64,000 nucleotides of DNA from Butyricicoccus porcorum (GTDB lineage Bacteria; Bacillota; Clostridia; Oscillospirales; Butyricicoccaceae), in assembly GCF_002157465.1 (NCBI RefSeq), contig NZ_NHOC01000010.1, positions 62,001 to 126,000 of the forward strand, read 5' to 3'. The translations under genes and the position numbers were made by a program. The notes below the pieces were generated by a model. The model was not told the origin of the DNA. It was given only the letters and a program-made list of their open reading frames with translations, and did no database searches. Positions 15,972-23,284 of the stretch are shown one piece after another (the stretch's first letter is position 1; each line of letters starts with the position of its first letter).

Positions 15972-15998
15972 ACATCGGAAGAAAGGTCCTCCCGATGT
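15972..15998 (-). repeat. Short intercistronic hairpin
   Basis: ACATCGG (15972-15978) pairs with CCGATGT (15992-15998) just upstream of the binding-protein gene; no T-run follows. Confidence 0.5.
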
Positions 15999-16014
15999 TT
16001 CACGATAGATAAAT

Positions 16015-16803
16015 TCAGCAGTTCTCCATGATTGCCTTAACAGCGGTCTTTGTGTCGGTGGACGGGAACAGCTCATAGCCGACGCGGCCGGTATAACCGC
16101 AGGCCTCCAGATGACGGATCACCTTGGTATAGTTGATCTCGCCCGTGCCCGGCTCGTGGCGGCCCGGCGCATCTGCCACATGAATGTGGCCAAACTGATC
16201 GCTGTACTTGCTGATGGTGTCACAGATACAGCCTTCGTTGATCTGCATGTGATAGACATCGTACAACAGCTTGAGGCGCGGGGAACCAATCAGGCGGCAG
16301 ATTTCTGCACCCATCTGGGTGGTTTCGAGGAAATTGCCGACATGGTCGGTTGTGATGTTCAGTGCTTCCAGATTGAGGTTCATTTCCTCTTCCTCTGCAA
16401 TTTTGGCACATTCCAGCAGCATGTCGTACATCGAACACAGCTTGACAGTGTGTGACAGGTTGTCATAGTGGTCAACGACAATGCCGCCGTCGCCCAGTGC
16501 GTTGGAATGAATGGTCACGCTGGAAGCGCCGACCTTCTTTGCCGCCGCAATCGACTGTTTCAAATAATCAATGTACTTTTCCTTGTGCGTCGGATCGACG
16601 AGCGAGTAATCTGCGTCGCCGTTGAAACCGGAAATCGCAATGCCAGCCTTTTCCGCCGCTTCGCGGGTCGCATCCAGATCACGAATGCGCCAGTCCCAGA
16701 ACTCTACGGCTTCAAAGCCGTCATCTTTTGCCGCCTGGAAGCGTTCCAGCCACGGCAGCTCGGTATACAGGGTGTCAATGCACGCGCATTTTCTCAGTGC
16801 CAT
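16015..16803 (-). CDS. Hydroxypyruvate isomerase-like sugar isomerase/epimerase
   Basis: 262-residue xylose-isomerase-type TIM barrel. The stretch HIHVADAPGRHEPGTGEINY resembles the Hyi/OtnI branch; LYDVYHMQ and NLEALN supply the metal-binding acidic residues of the fold. Known members isomerise hydroxypyruvate, 2-oxo-tetronate or keto-inositols; beside an IolG-type dehydrogenase an inosose or keto-sugar substrate is plausible (inference). GGAGG lies nine bases before the ATG, inside the end of the dehydrogenase gene. Confidence 0.8.
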   Translation of the reverse strand: MALRKCACIDTLYTELPWLERFQAAKDDGFEAVEFWDWRIRDLDATREAAEKAGIAISGFNGDADYSLVDPTHKEKYIDYLKQSIAAAKKVGASSVTIHSNALGDGGIVVDHYDNLSHTVKLCSMYDMLLECAKIAEEEEMNLNLEALNITTDHVGNFLETTQMGAEICRLIGSPRLKLLYDVYHMQINEGCICDTISKYSDQFGHIHVADAPGRHEPGTGEINYTKVIRHLEACGYTGRVGYELFPSTDTKTAVKAIMENC

Positions 16804-16804
16804 G

Positions 16805-17812
16805 TTACTCTACCTCCGAGATCTTGACCGGACGGCCTTCCTTCAGGGACTTGGTTGCAGCAGCAGCCATCAGAACCGGATACAGACCGTCTTCGCCGGT
16901 TACCGGGGTCTCTGTGTCGTTGATTACAGCATCTGCAAATGCCTTCATCTCAGAGACAAATGCACCGGTGTAACGATCCCACATAACCTTGTATGCGGTA
17001 CCATAGGTTGTGCCATCCGCAGTGGACAGAACAGCGGTGGACGGGATATCGTTTTCATCCTGTGCGCAGCCCTCGGAACCGAAGACCTCAACGCGCTGGT
17101 CATAACCATAAACTGCCTTGCGGGAGTTATCGATGATGCCGATTGCGCCGTTCTCAAACTTGAGGGTGACAACTGCGGTATCTACGTCGCCTGCCTCGCC
17201 AATGCCCGGATCAACCAGAACCGAACCGTATGCGCTGACTTCCGTTACCTCAGAGCCCGCGAGGAAGCGAACCATATCGAAGTCGTGGATCATCATGTCA
17301 TAAAAGATACCGCCGGAAACCTTGACATAGGATACCGGAGGGGGCTCCGGGTCACGGGAGGACACCTTAATGATGTTGACCTTGCCAACCTTGCCGCTCT
17401 GAACCATATCGTATACGGCACGGTGGTTGTGGTCGAAGCGGCGGCAGAATCCGATCTGGAGCTTGACGCCGGCTTCCTTTGCCGCATTGATTGCTTCGTG
17501 AACCTTGTTCAGATCATAATCAATCGGCTTCTCACAGAAGATATGCTTCTTTGCCTTCGCCGCTTCGATGATGAAATGAGAGTGCGTATCCGTGGAGGAG
17601 CAGATCAGAACTGCTTCAATCTCCGGATCGTTCAGGATATCTGCCGGATCGGTGGAAACGTTTGGGATGTGGCACTGTGCCGCAAACTCACGAGTTGCAT
17701 CGTTCGCAAACGGATCCGCGATGGTCTTGATCTCCATCTCCGGGACAAACATGGAAATGTTCTTTGCATGAACCTTGCCGATGCGTCCCGCACCAATAAT
17801 TCCTACTTTCAT
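16805..17812 (-). CDS. iolG: Gfo/Idh/MocA oxidoreductase, probable inositol 2-dehydrogenase
   Basis: 335 residues. N-terminal Rossmann domain with GIIGAGRIGKVHAKN and the catalytic CEKP motif (Lys in EKP); the C-terminal domain carries GGIFYDMMIHDFDM and NSRKAVYGYDQRVEVFG, both typical of IolG. It would oxidise myo-inositol (or scyllo-inositol/a sugar) with NAD+. AAAGGAGAG precedes the ATG. The rest of the classical iol pathway (iolB, C, D, E, J) is not in this window, so only the first steps are encoded here. Confidence 0.85.
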   Translation of the reverse strand: MKVGIIGAGRIGKVHAKNISMFVPEMEIKTIADPFANDATREFAAQCHIPNVSTDPADILNDPEIEAVLICSSTDTHSHFIIEAAKAKKHIFCEKPIDYDLNKVHEAINAAKEAGVKLQIGFCRRFDHNHRAVYDMVQSGKVGKVNIIKVSSRDPEPPPVSYVKVSGGIFYDMMIHDFDMVRFLAGSEVTEVSAYGSVLVDPGIGEAGDVDTAVVTLKFENGAIGIIDNSRKAVYGYDQRVEVFGSEGCAQDENDIPSTAVLSTADGTTYGTAYKVMWDRYTGAFVSEMKAFADAVINDTETPVTGEDGLYPVLMAAAATKSLKEGRPVKISEVE

Positions 17813-17837
17813 AATAACTCTCCTTTTCCAAATTTAT

Positions 17838-17854
17838 CATAATTATAAATTATG
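17838..17854. promoter_or_regulatory. Palindrome upstream of iolG
   Basis: CATAATT-ATA-AATTATG, a perfect 17-bp inverted repeat in the short gap between the repressor gene and iolG. Possible operator; the AT-rich content makes chance plausible. Confidence 0.4.
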
Positions 17855-17886
17855 GCTAATGAAATAAAACAGACAAGGGACGGATA

Positions 17887-18915
17887 TCATCCCATGTTTT
17901 CTGAATTTACAACACTGATTTCCGTGAAGGAAATCGGCTCTACCGGTGTTTCCGGTGATAAAATCAGATTTTTTAACAGAATGACCGGCTGGTAACCCTG
18001 CCAGTAGATATCTTGTTTAATAATGAAATCAATGCGATCTTCTGCCAGCAGACGCTTGGTCTCAGCGGTGAGATCATTGCCCACAATCATGATCCTGTCC
18101 ATGCGTTCGCTGGCGGCGACCGCCTCGGTGCACGCGACGACATTTTCATTCGCCATATAGATGGCGGACAACCTCGGCTGCTTCTCCAGAATCTCACTGA
18201 CCTTTTCGTATGTAAGCAAATATTCGTTGAAGCTCTCAATAATGGTGATTCGATAGGACGAAATGCCGACTTCCCGGCATTTATCGCAAAAGCCCTGCAC
18301 GCGCTGCCTGTGGCCATCGATTTCGAGGTTTCCAACGACCACAAGAACCTCATCCTGTTCCTTTAGCATTTTAACGATCAGGTCTGCGGCGACCCTTCCG
18401 CTTTGATAGGGATCTTGTCCGATGAAACAAGTACGTCCACTGTTCGGAATATCACTGTTGTATGTGACAACCGGAATATCAGCATATGTCAATTCCAGAA
18501 TCAGACGCTGAATCACGGGACTGTTCTTGACGCAGAGAGCAATGCCGCCAATCCCCTGCTTTCGCATTTCAGTTATTCGGTCGACAAACTCATTCGGCAG
18601 ATCGGTTTCACACTCAACCACATCTACAGTAAACCCGAGCGGTTCGATCATATGCCTGGCATCATTGACACCCCGCAGCCATTCCCGTCTCAGATTTGCG
18701 TCAAACCATCCGCTGCCGGGAAACAGGACGCCAATCCGTTTTACAAGCGTATGCTCGAATTTGGGTGAGGAAATATATCCCAGTCTTTTGGCTGTTTTCA
18801 GCACATGCTCTCGAACTTCAGGCTTCACGTTTGGCCGATTGTGCAACACACGATCGACAGTCCCGCGTGAAACGCCGGAGTTTTCTGCAATCATTTGAAT
18901 TGTGACACGTCCCAT
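17887..18915 (-). CDS. LacI family repressor (lacI-1) of the inositol/sugar operon
   Basis: 342 residues from ATG 18915. N-terminal helix-turn-helix VTIQMIAENSGVSRGTVDRVLHNRP, where GTVDRVL replaces the usual TVSRVL hinge-side motif, then a sugar-binding domain of the periplasmic-binding type. An upstream in-frame GTG (18957) lacks a ribosome-binding site, while GGGTGA sits just before the chosen ATG. It lies directly upstream of iolG in the same direction, and its promoter has an 18-bp operator over the start site, so it probably represses itself and the catabolic/transport genes. Confidence 0.87.
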   Translation of the reverse strand: MGRVTIQMIAENSGVSRGTVDRVLHNRPNVKPEVREHVLKTAKRLGYISSPKFEHTLVKRIGVLFPGSGWFDANLRREWLRGVNDARHMIEPLGFTVDVVECETDLPNEFVDRITEMRKQGIGGIALCVKNSPVIQRLILELTYADIPVVTYNSDIPNSGRTCFIGQDPYQSGRVAADLIVKMLKEQDEVLVVVGNLEIDGHRQRVQGFCDKCREVGISSYRITIIESFNEYLLTYEKVSEILEKQPRLSAIYMANENVVACTEAVAASERMDRIMIVGNDLTAETKRLLAEDRIDFIIKQDIYWQGYQPVILLKNLILSPETPVEPISFTEISVVNSENMG

Positions 18916-18941
18916 TCGTTCACCCGTGCTCCTTGTTTTTA

Positions 18942-18992
18942 TTGTGTTATTAAGCACAATTATTTTATATCACACATTTTTGTCGAAGTCAA
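18942..18992 (-). promoter_or_regulatory. lacI-1 promoter with operator over the start site
   Basis: TTGACT (18987-18992), 17-nt spacer, TATAAA (18964-18969). Immediately downstream, covering the predicted +1, is the inverted repeat TTGTG-N8-CACAA (18942-18959). The same motif lies at the same place in front of lacI-2. Confidence 0.75.
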
Positions 18993-19237
18993 CGTTATTT
19001 ATCGGCATAAAAGTTGCTAAATTTAGGATAAATCATAAATTGTGCAAATTTTGTGCTTTTTTGTGCTTTCCTTTTTCCATCATTTTTTCAATTTTGCGTA
19101 CCTTTCCTTGCAAGAGCCGGACTTGTCTATACATTTTTTCCTCTGTTTTTTGTGTATTTTGCACATGACACCCTATTATTCCGAAAAAAAGTCGTTGCGT
19201 GCACATGTACGCAGAAGTGCATCGCACAATTTTGCGC
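18993..19237. other. AT-rich intergenic spacer without a gene
   Basis: No convincing coding sequence. It contains scattered TTGTGC/GCACA half-sites (for example TTGTG at 19150 with GCACA at 19161-19165, spacing one base off the operator motif), possibly weak auxiliary repressor sites. Confidence 0.4.
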
Positions 19238-19272
19238 AAAAAAAGACAGAAACCTGTCTGTCGGTTCCTGTC
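19238..19272 (-). terminator. Terminator of lacI-2
   Basis: Stem 19263-19272 with 19245-19254 (one mismatch), then seven T on the minus strand (19238-19244). Confidence 0.8.
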
Positions 19273-19309
19273 CATTCAGATTCTATCTTTGTTGGAATGG
19301 TGGTTGACT

Positions 19310-20367
19310 TTACGTGAATGTGCTCAGATTTTCCGAGCAAATAATGTCAATTGATGTTTTGTCCGTTTCATCAGACCGTTCTATATGCTTCTGCACATAG
19401 TTCCGTAAAACCCAGAGCGGACGATAGCCTTGATGGTAAATATCCTGTGCAATGGCAAAATCGATATCGCCGCTTTTCAGAAGTCGCTTGGTGGAGTCCG
19501 TTAAGTCGTGGCTGACCACAAAGATCTCACCCGTGCGTCCGACCTCATGAATGGCATCCACACAACCGGTCACGCTGTGGTTTGCCATATAAATCGCACG
19601 GATATTCGGTACACGCTCCAGCACTTCCTTTACCTTGCGGTAAGTGAGCGAGTAATCATTGTATGTTTCAATCAGCTCAATCTGTCCACCGCTGAAGCCT
19701 TTTTCATAAATTCGTTCGCAGAAGCCCTGCAAGCGAAGTCGATGGCCATTAAATTCCGGATTTCCGATTGCGACCAGGAAAGCATCGTCAGGACCGATGT
19801 ATTTGGAGACCAGCTCGCCTGCAACGCGGCCTCCACTCACAACATCCTCGCCGACAAAGCACAGCCGCTTGCAATTGGAAATATCCGAATTGAATGTCAC
19901 AACAGGGATATTTTTATCGTATAATTCGTCGATTTTCTCCGCTATTTTGCTATGATCTATGGCGCAGATCGCTATCCCGCATGCACCCTGCTCAATCAGA
20001 TGGTCTATACGTTCGAGCGTTTCGCTGGGGAGATTGGTTTCACACTCTTCAACCAGAACTTCAATGGAATAATCTGCGAGCAGCGCCTTCACATCCCGGA
20101 TACCGCGCATAATTTCATTCCGAAAATGTCCCTTCTCATTGGACAGCAGTACACCGAGCACGGATGGCTGCAAAGATGGTACTGCGAGCCCAAGTGCCTT
20201 TGCCTGATCTTCACGTGGGGGGACATAACCCAGCTCCTTCATTGCTTTGACAATGCGCTCGTGCAGCTCCGGCTTGACATGTGGACGCTGATTGAGCACA
20301 CGGTCGACCGTGCCGCGCGACACCCCGCCTGTTTTGCAACCATATTGATCGTCACTTTTCTCGGCAC
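19310..20367 (-). pseudogene. LacI family repressor (lacI-2), frameshifted in the HTH
   Basis: Paralogue of lacI-1. A GTG at 20367 with AGGTGA (20373-20378) five bases upstream starts a good N-terminus (MPRKVTINMVAKQAG), but the frame is lost in a G-run (20323-20326) in the middle of the helix-turn-helix; the remaining ~337 residues (SRGTVDRVLNQRP onward, full sugar-binding domain) continue in another frame. One extra G would restore a complete repressor. Either a real inactivating indel or a base-calling error in a G-run. Translation from the internal GTG at 20323 would make a protein with half an HTH. Confidence 0.65.
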
Positions 20368-20382
20368 AGAAATCACCTCAGT

Positions 20383-20434
20383 TTGTGCTTTTTTACACAA
20401 TTTATTTTTTAACACAATTCCTAGTATTTGTCAA
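20383..20434 (-). promoter_or_regulatory. lacI-2 promoter with operator over the start site
   Basis: TTGACA (20429-20434), 17-nt spacer, TAAAAA (20406-20411). The inverted repeat TTGTG-N8-CACAA (20383-20400) covers the expected start, as in lacI-1; extra TTGTGT half-sites lie within the promoter. Confidence 0.65.
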
Positions 20435-20547
20435 TATGCAATGAGAATATTAGCAACTTTTCACAATTCCCCAGCATAATTTCTCAAGTTGTAAAAAATT
20501 AACAGCTTAGCAGGAAAGGTCTGTCACATATTTAAACAGTGTGCGGA

Positions 20548-20585
20548 TAAAAAGATTGTCCCCTTTGTAAAATAGTGGGACAATC
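20548..20585 (-). terminator. Terminator of the 184-aa hypothetical gene
   Basis: Stem GATTGTCCC/GGGACAATC (20554-20562 with 20577-20585), then T-rich on the minus strand. The rest of 20435-20625 shows no gene. Confidence 0.8.
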
Positions 20586-20625
20586 CCGTTGTCAGCTTCT
20601 TCATTTCTCTACAGTAAAAACGGAC

Positions 20626-21180
20626 TCAGAACAGCCCGAAGCGTTTTTTCTCCCGCTGCGGTTCGGAATTACGCGTCAGGCATTCGACAATTGCTTTGCC
20701 CATCGAATTGCAATAGTAGGTGTGCTTCGACAAGTCAGCAACACAGATACGCAGCGCACTCCAGCCATATTCGCCTTTTTTGTATTGGCGATAGTCTTCA
20801 CTCCGCTTGATTTTGCGCTGTATCCGCGGGTCAACGACATCCGTGCAAAGCACAAAGCTAATCAGCGTATAGTCATGGGACGGGTCACCGGACGGTACCC
20901 GTTCGTCCTGAATTTTGCGAAACAGTTCCAGATACTGCGCGAACAATGCCTCTGTCAGCTGCTCACAGCAGTCAAAAAAGCACAATTCGCCGCACAGACT
21001 TTCTCTGGAAATATTAGACTTGATTCCGAACAAATAGCGGGGATCTCGCTTTTCATATCCTGTGACCATCGGAAACACCTTTCCACAGCACGTCACATCA
21101 TATTGCGTTTCAAACGGCGGCTGATACTGCTGCTCCGCCTGCCGGAGAAACTGCTCGGCTCTTTGGCTAAAATCACTCAC
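20626..21180 (-). CDS. Hypothetical cytosolic protein
   Basis: About 184 residues from a GTG at 21180 (MSDFSQRAEQF) with AAGGGAGT nine bases upstream; the longer frame upstream is Arg/Lys-rich and overlaps the preceding gene, so it is rejected. No TM segment or signal. The middle is rich in acidic and aromatic residues (ELCFFDCCEQLTEALF) and the end carries KYYCNS-like and NSEPQREKKRFGLF stretches. I do not recognise the family. It follows the small membrane protein gene in the same direction. Confidence 0.55.
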   Translation of the reverse strand: MSDFSQRAEQFLRQAEQQYQPPFETQYDVTCCGKVFPMVTGYEKRDPRYLFGIKSNISRESLCGELCFFDCCEQLTEALFAQYLELFRKIQDERVPSGDPSHDYTLISFVLCTDVVDPRIQRKIKRSEDYRQYKKGEYGWSALRICVADLSKHTYYCNSMGKAIVECLTRNSEPQREKKRFGLF

Positions 21181-21217
21181 GGCCTGAACTCCCTTCCCAG
21201 ATTTATTTTCTGCAGCG

Positions 21218-21496
21218 TCAGGACTGCTCCGCGTCGTCAGCTTTTTCAGCTTCTTCCGCCTGTTCCGCTTCAATCTGCTCTGCCGGAATATCCTTTTCCG
21301 CAAAATATTTTCCGTCAATCCAATAGCCGACTGCAAAACCGATTACTGCTCCGACAATTTCCAGTGCAGAGCTGTCCATACGGAACAGGCCGGTTAAAAA
21401 CATACCAATCGCAAAGCCAAGTGCCAGTCCCAAAAACTCCGACCGGGGCACCGTGTTAAAATATTTGCTCTGCGTGCTGTGATATCCACGTTTCAT
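21218..21496 (-). CDS. Small membrane protein with acidic tail
   Basis: 92 residues starting at ATG 21496, nine bases after a consensus AGGAGG (an ATG overlapping that site is rejected). Two Gly-rich hydrophobic segments (LGLALGFAIGMFLTGLF and IVGAVIGFAVGYWI) suggest a helical hairpin, then a C-terminal tail of Glu/Ala (EAEQAEEAEKADDAEQS). Function unknown. Confidence 0.6.
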   Translation of the reverse strand: MKRGYHSTQSKYFNTVPRSEFLGLALGFAIGMFLTGLFRMDSSALEIVGAVIGFAVGYWIDGKYFAEKDIPAEQIEAEQAEEAEKADDAEQS

Positions 21497-21614
21497 TGAT
21501 TCCATCCTCCTGATCCTGTTTGTTCTGAAACAACACAGATTTCTTTTATCATACATACACAGCGTTTCTGTTGTCAAGTAGAAAATCGCGCAATCTGCCT
21601 GCTGTGTGTGCGGA

Positions 21615-22205
21615 TTATGATTCGGCCAGCCCCTCGATCAAACGTCTGACCTCATCGTAATCTGCAATGGCGTTAATAAATTCGAGCAGTGCGTTCGCCG
21701 TCATGTGCTGCGGCAGGTCGAGCGCGCGCAGCAGCTTTTTGCGCTTTGCATCGCTGCCCGGTACGCCGGACAGGCCCCACGCATAAAAATCTGCCTTTGT
21801 GATTTTGGGGTTGTGATCCGCCTCCGGCAGACACGTCACACCCGCTTTTTTGAGCGCCTGCAAAATAACAGCATCCGGTACACCCTCGACACCCAGCGTT
21901 CCTTCCTTGGAGCCATGTGCTTTGCGTCGTTCCTTGCCGGCGATCTGTGGGATATAGGCGTGTCTCACCTGTCCCTTTGGAATGGCACCGCGCAGATAAT
22001 TTCGGATGACAAAACCTGCTCCGTCGCTGTCGGTCAGCACGAGAATGCCGCGCTCTGCCGCAATGCGGCGGATAAGCGCCAGCTTTTCTTTGTTGTTAAA
22101 AATCGCAAAGCCACCGGTCTCGATGACAACGGTATCGACCAGCTGCCTGATTTTGTTGACGTCATAGCGGCCCTCTACGACAATCGCTTCGCGGATGTGA
22201 ATCAT
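21615..22205 (-). CDS. rnmV: Ribonuclease M5
   Basis: 196-residue Toprim-fold nuclease that matures 5S rRNA precursors in Firmicutes. Toprim motifs: VVEGRYD (Glu) and LTDSDGAG (DxD). The start ATG (22205) overlaps the holA stop, so the 241-residue longer frame is an over-extension. Length and sequence fit the family. Confidence 0.88.
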   Translation of the reverse strand: MIHIREAIVVEGRYDVNKIRQLVDTVVIETGGFAIFNNKEKLALIRRIAAERGILVLTDSDGAGFVIRNYLRGAIPKGQVRHAYIPQIAGKERRKAHGSKEGTLGVEGVPDAVILQALKKAGVTCLPEADHNPKITKADFYAWGLSGVPGSDAKRKKLLRALDLPQHMTANALLEFINAIADYDEVRRLIEGLAES

Positions 22206-23260
22206 CTCCGCACCGCCTTTTCTCCAAAGTTCGCCGCCATCTGAAGCAGCATCAATTCCAGAACCTTTTGTCTGTCCGCCCCGGCGGATTTCATCGCTAC
22301 ATCGCTCTCGCCGCACAGCAACAGTGTTCGCCGCAGCCATTTCGTGTCCAGGCGCGCGGCGGAATCGCGCATTTTGCGCGCATAGTATGTCGATTTGCTG
22401 CCGAGCAGTTCCATCAGTTCTTTATCGCTTTTATGCGCCTGCATGGCGAGCTTTGCGGCATACAGGCGTTGGATATGGCGCGCAATCGCTGCGAGCAGCA
22501 CAATCGGCTCATTTTTCTGCGCAATCAGATCGTTGACCAATCCCAGCGCGCGGTCAAACCGCTGTGCGGTAATGGCATCGGTCAGATCAAATGTAACTGC
22601 ATCCAACACTTTTGTGCAGACGGCATCAATGTCGCTGCGTTTCACAGTATCTGTCGCGCTGTGCGCACATGCTTTTTCGATTTCCAATGTCAGATTGGTC
22701 ATCGAAGTGCCGCACAGGAACAGCAGATAATCGCACGTATCGGTGTCGATCACCTTGCCGGCATCCTTCGCATGCCGCTTAACCCAGGGAATCAAGTCAT
22801 GCCGTTCCAAGTGTGAAAAATCCGCAATACAGCCGTTTTTTGTAATAATACTGTGCAGCTTGGTGCGCTTATCTGGCTTCAACGCAACCGTATCGTAATA
22901 AAAAACGAGGCATACATATGCCGGCAAATCGGACAGAATGCCGGGCAATTCCTCTTTCATTGCGGCAGGAGCCTTGTATACATCCAGATCCCTGACAACA
23001 ACCATGCGCCGCTCTGCCATTGCGGGATAGCTGTCCACAGCCTCTGTCAGCCGCTCGACAGTCAGGGATGCTCCTTCAAACACATCGTAATTAAAATCGC
23101 GGAAGGTCTCATCAACAACCTCCTTTTCCAATGCAGCGAGATAATGCTCCTTGAGATAACTCTCTTCCCCGCCGATCAGGTACAGCGAGCCGATGGTGTG
23201 ATTTTTCAGGTCAGTTTTCAACTGCTGCACACCGTCAGCTTTTGTCGGTTTCTTCGGCAT
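22202..23260 (-). CDS. holA: DNA polymerase III, delta subunit (clamp loader)
   Basis: 352-residue AAA-fold-like clamp loader arm. The beginning (IGSLYLIGGEESYLKEHYL) matches the degenerate Walker-A region of HolA, and the C-terminal helical domain is complete. Opens the sliding clamp as part of the gamma/delta complex. GGGAGG precedes the ATG. comEC-holA adjacency is common in Firmicutes. Confidence 0.9.
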   Translation of the reverse strand: MPKKPTKADGVQQLKTDLKNHTIGSLYLIGGEESYLKEHYLAALEKEVVDETFRDFNYDVFEGASLTVERLTEAVDSYPAMAERRMVVVRDLDVYKAPAAMKEELPGILSDLPAYVCLVFYYDTVALKPDKRTKLHSIITKNGCIADFSHLERHDLIPWVKRHAKDAGKVIDTDTCDYLLFLCGTSMTNLTLEIEKACAHSATDTVKRSDIDAVCTKVLDAVTFDLTDAITAQRFDRALGLVNDLIAQKNEPIVLLAAIARHIQRLYAAKLAMQAHKSDKELMELLGSKSTYYARKMRDSAARLDTKWLRRTLLLCGESDVAMKSAGADRQKVLELMLLQMAANFGEKAVRR

Positions 23261-23284
23261 ACTACGCCTCCCTTCCAGTCTATC

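Noticed and set aside
19033-19275. 80-residue minus-strand frame in the lacI spacer
   Set aside because: Runs through the lacI-2 terminator, lacks a ribosome-binding site, and is compositionally random.
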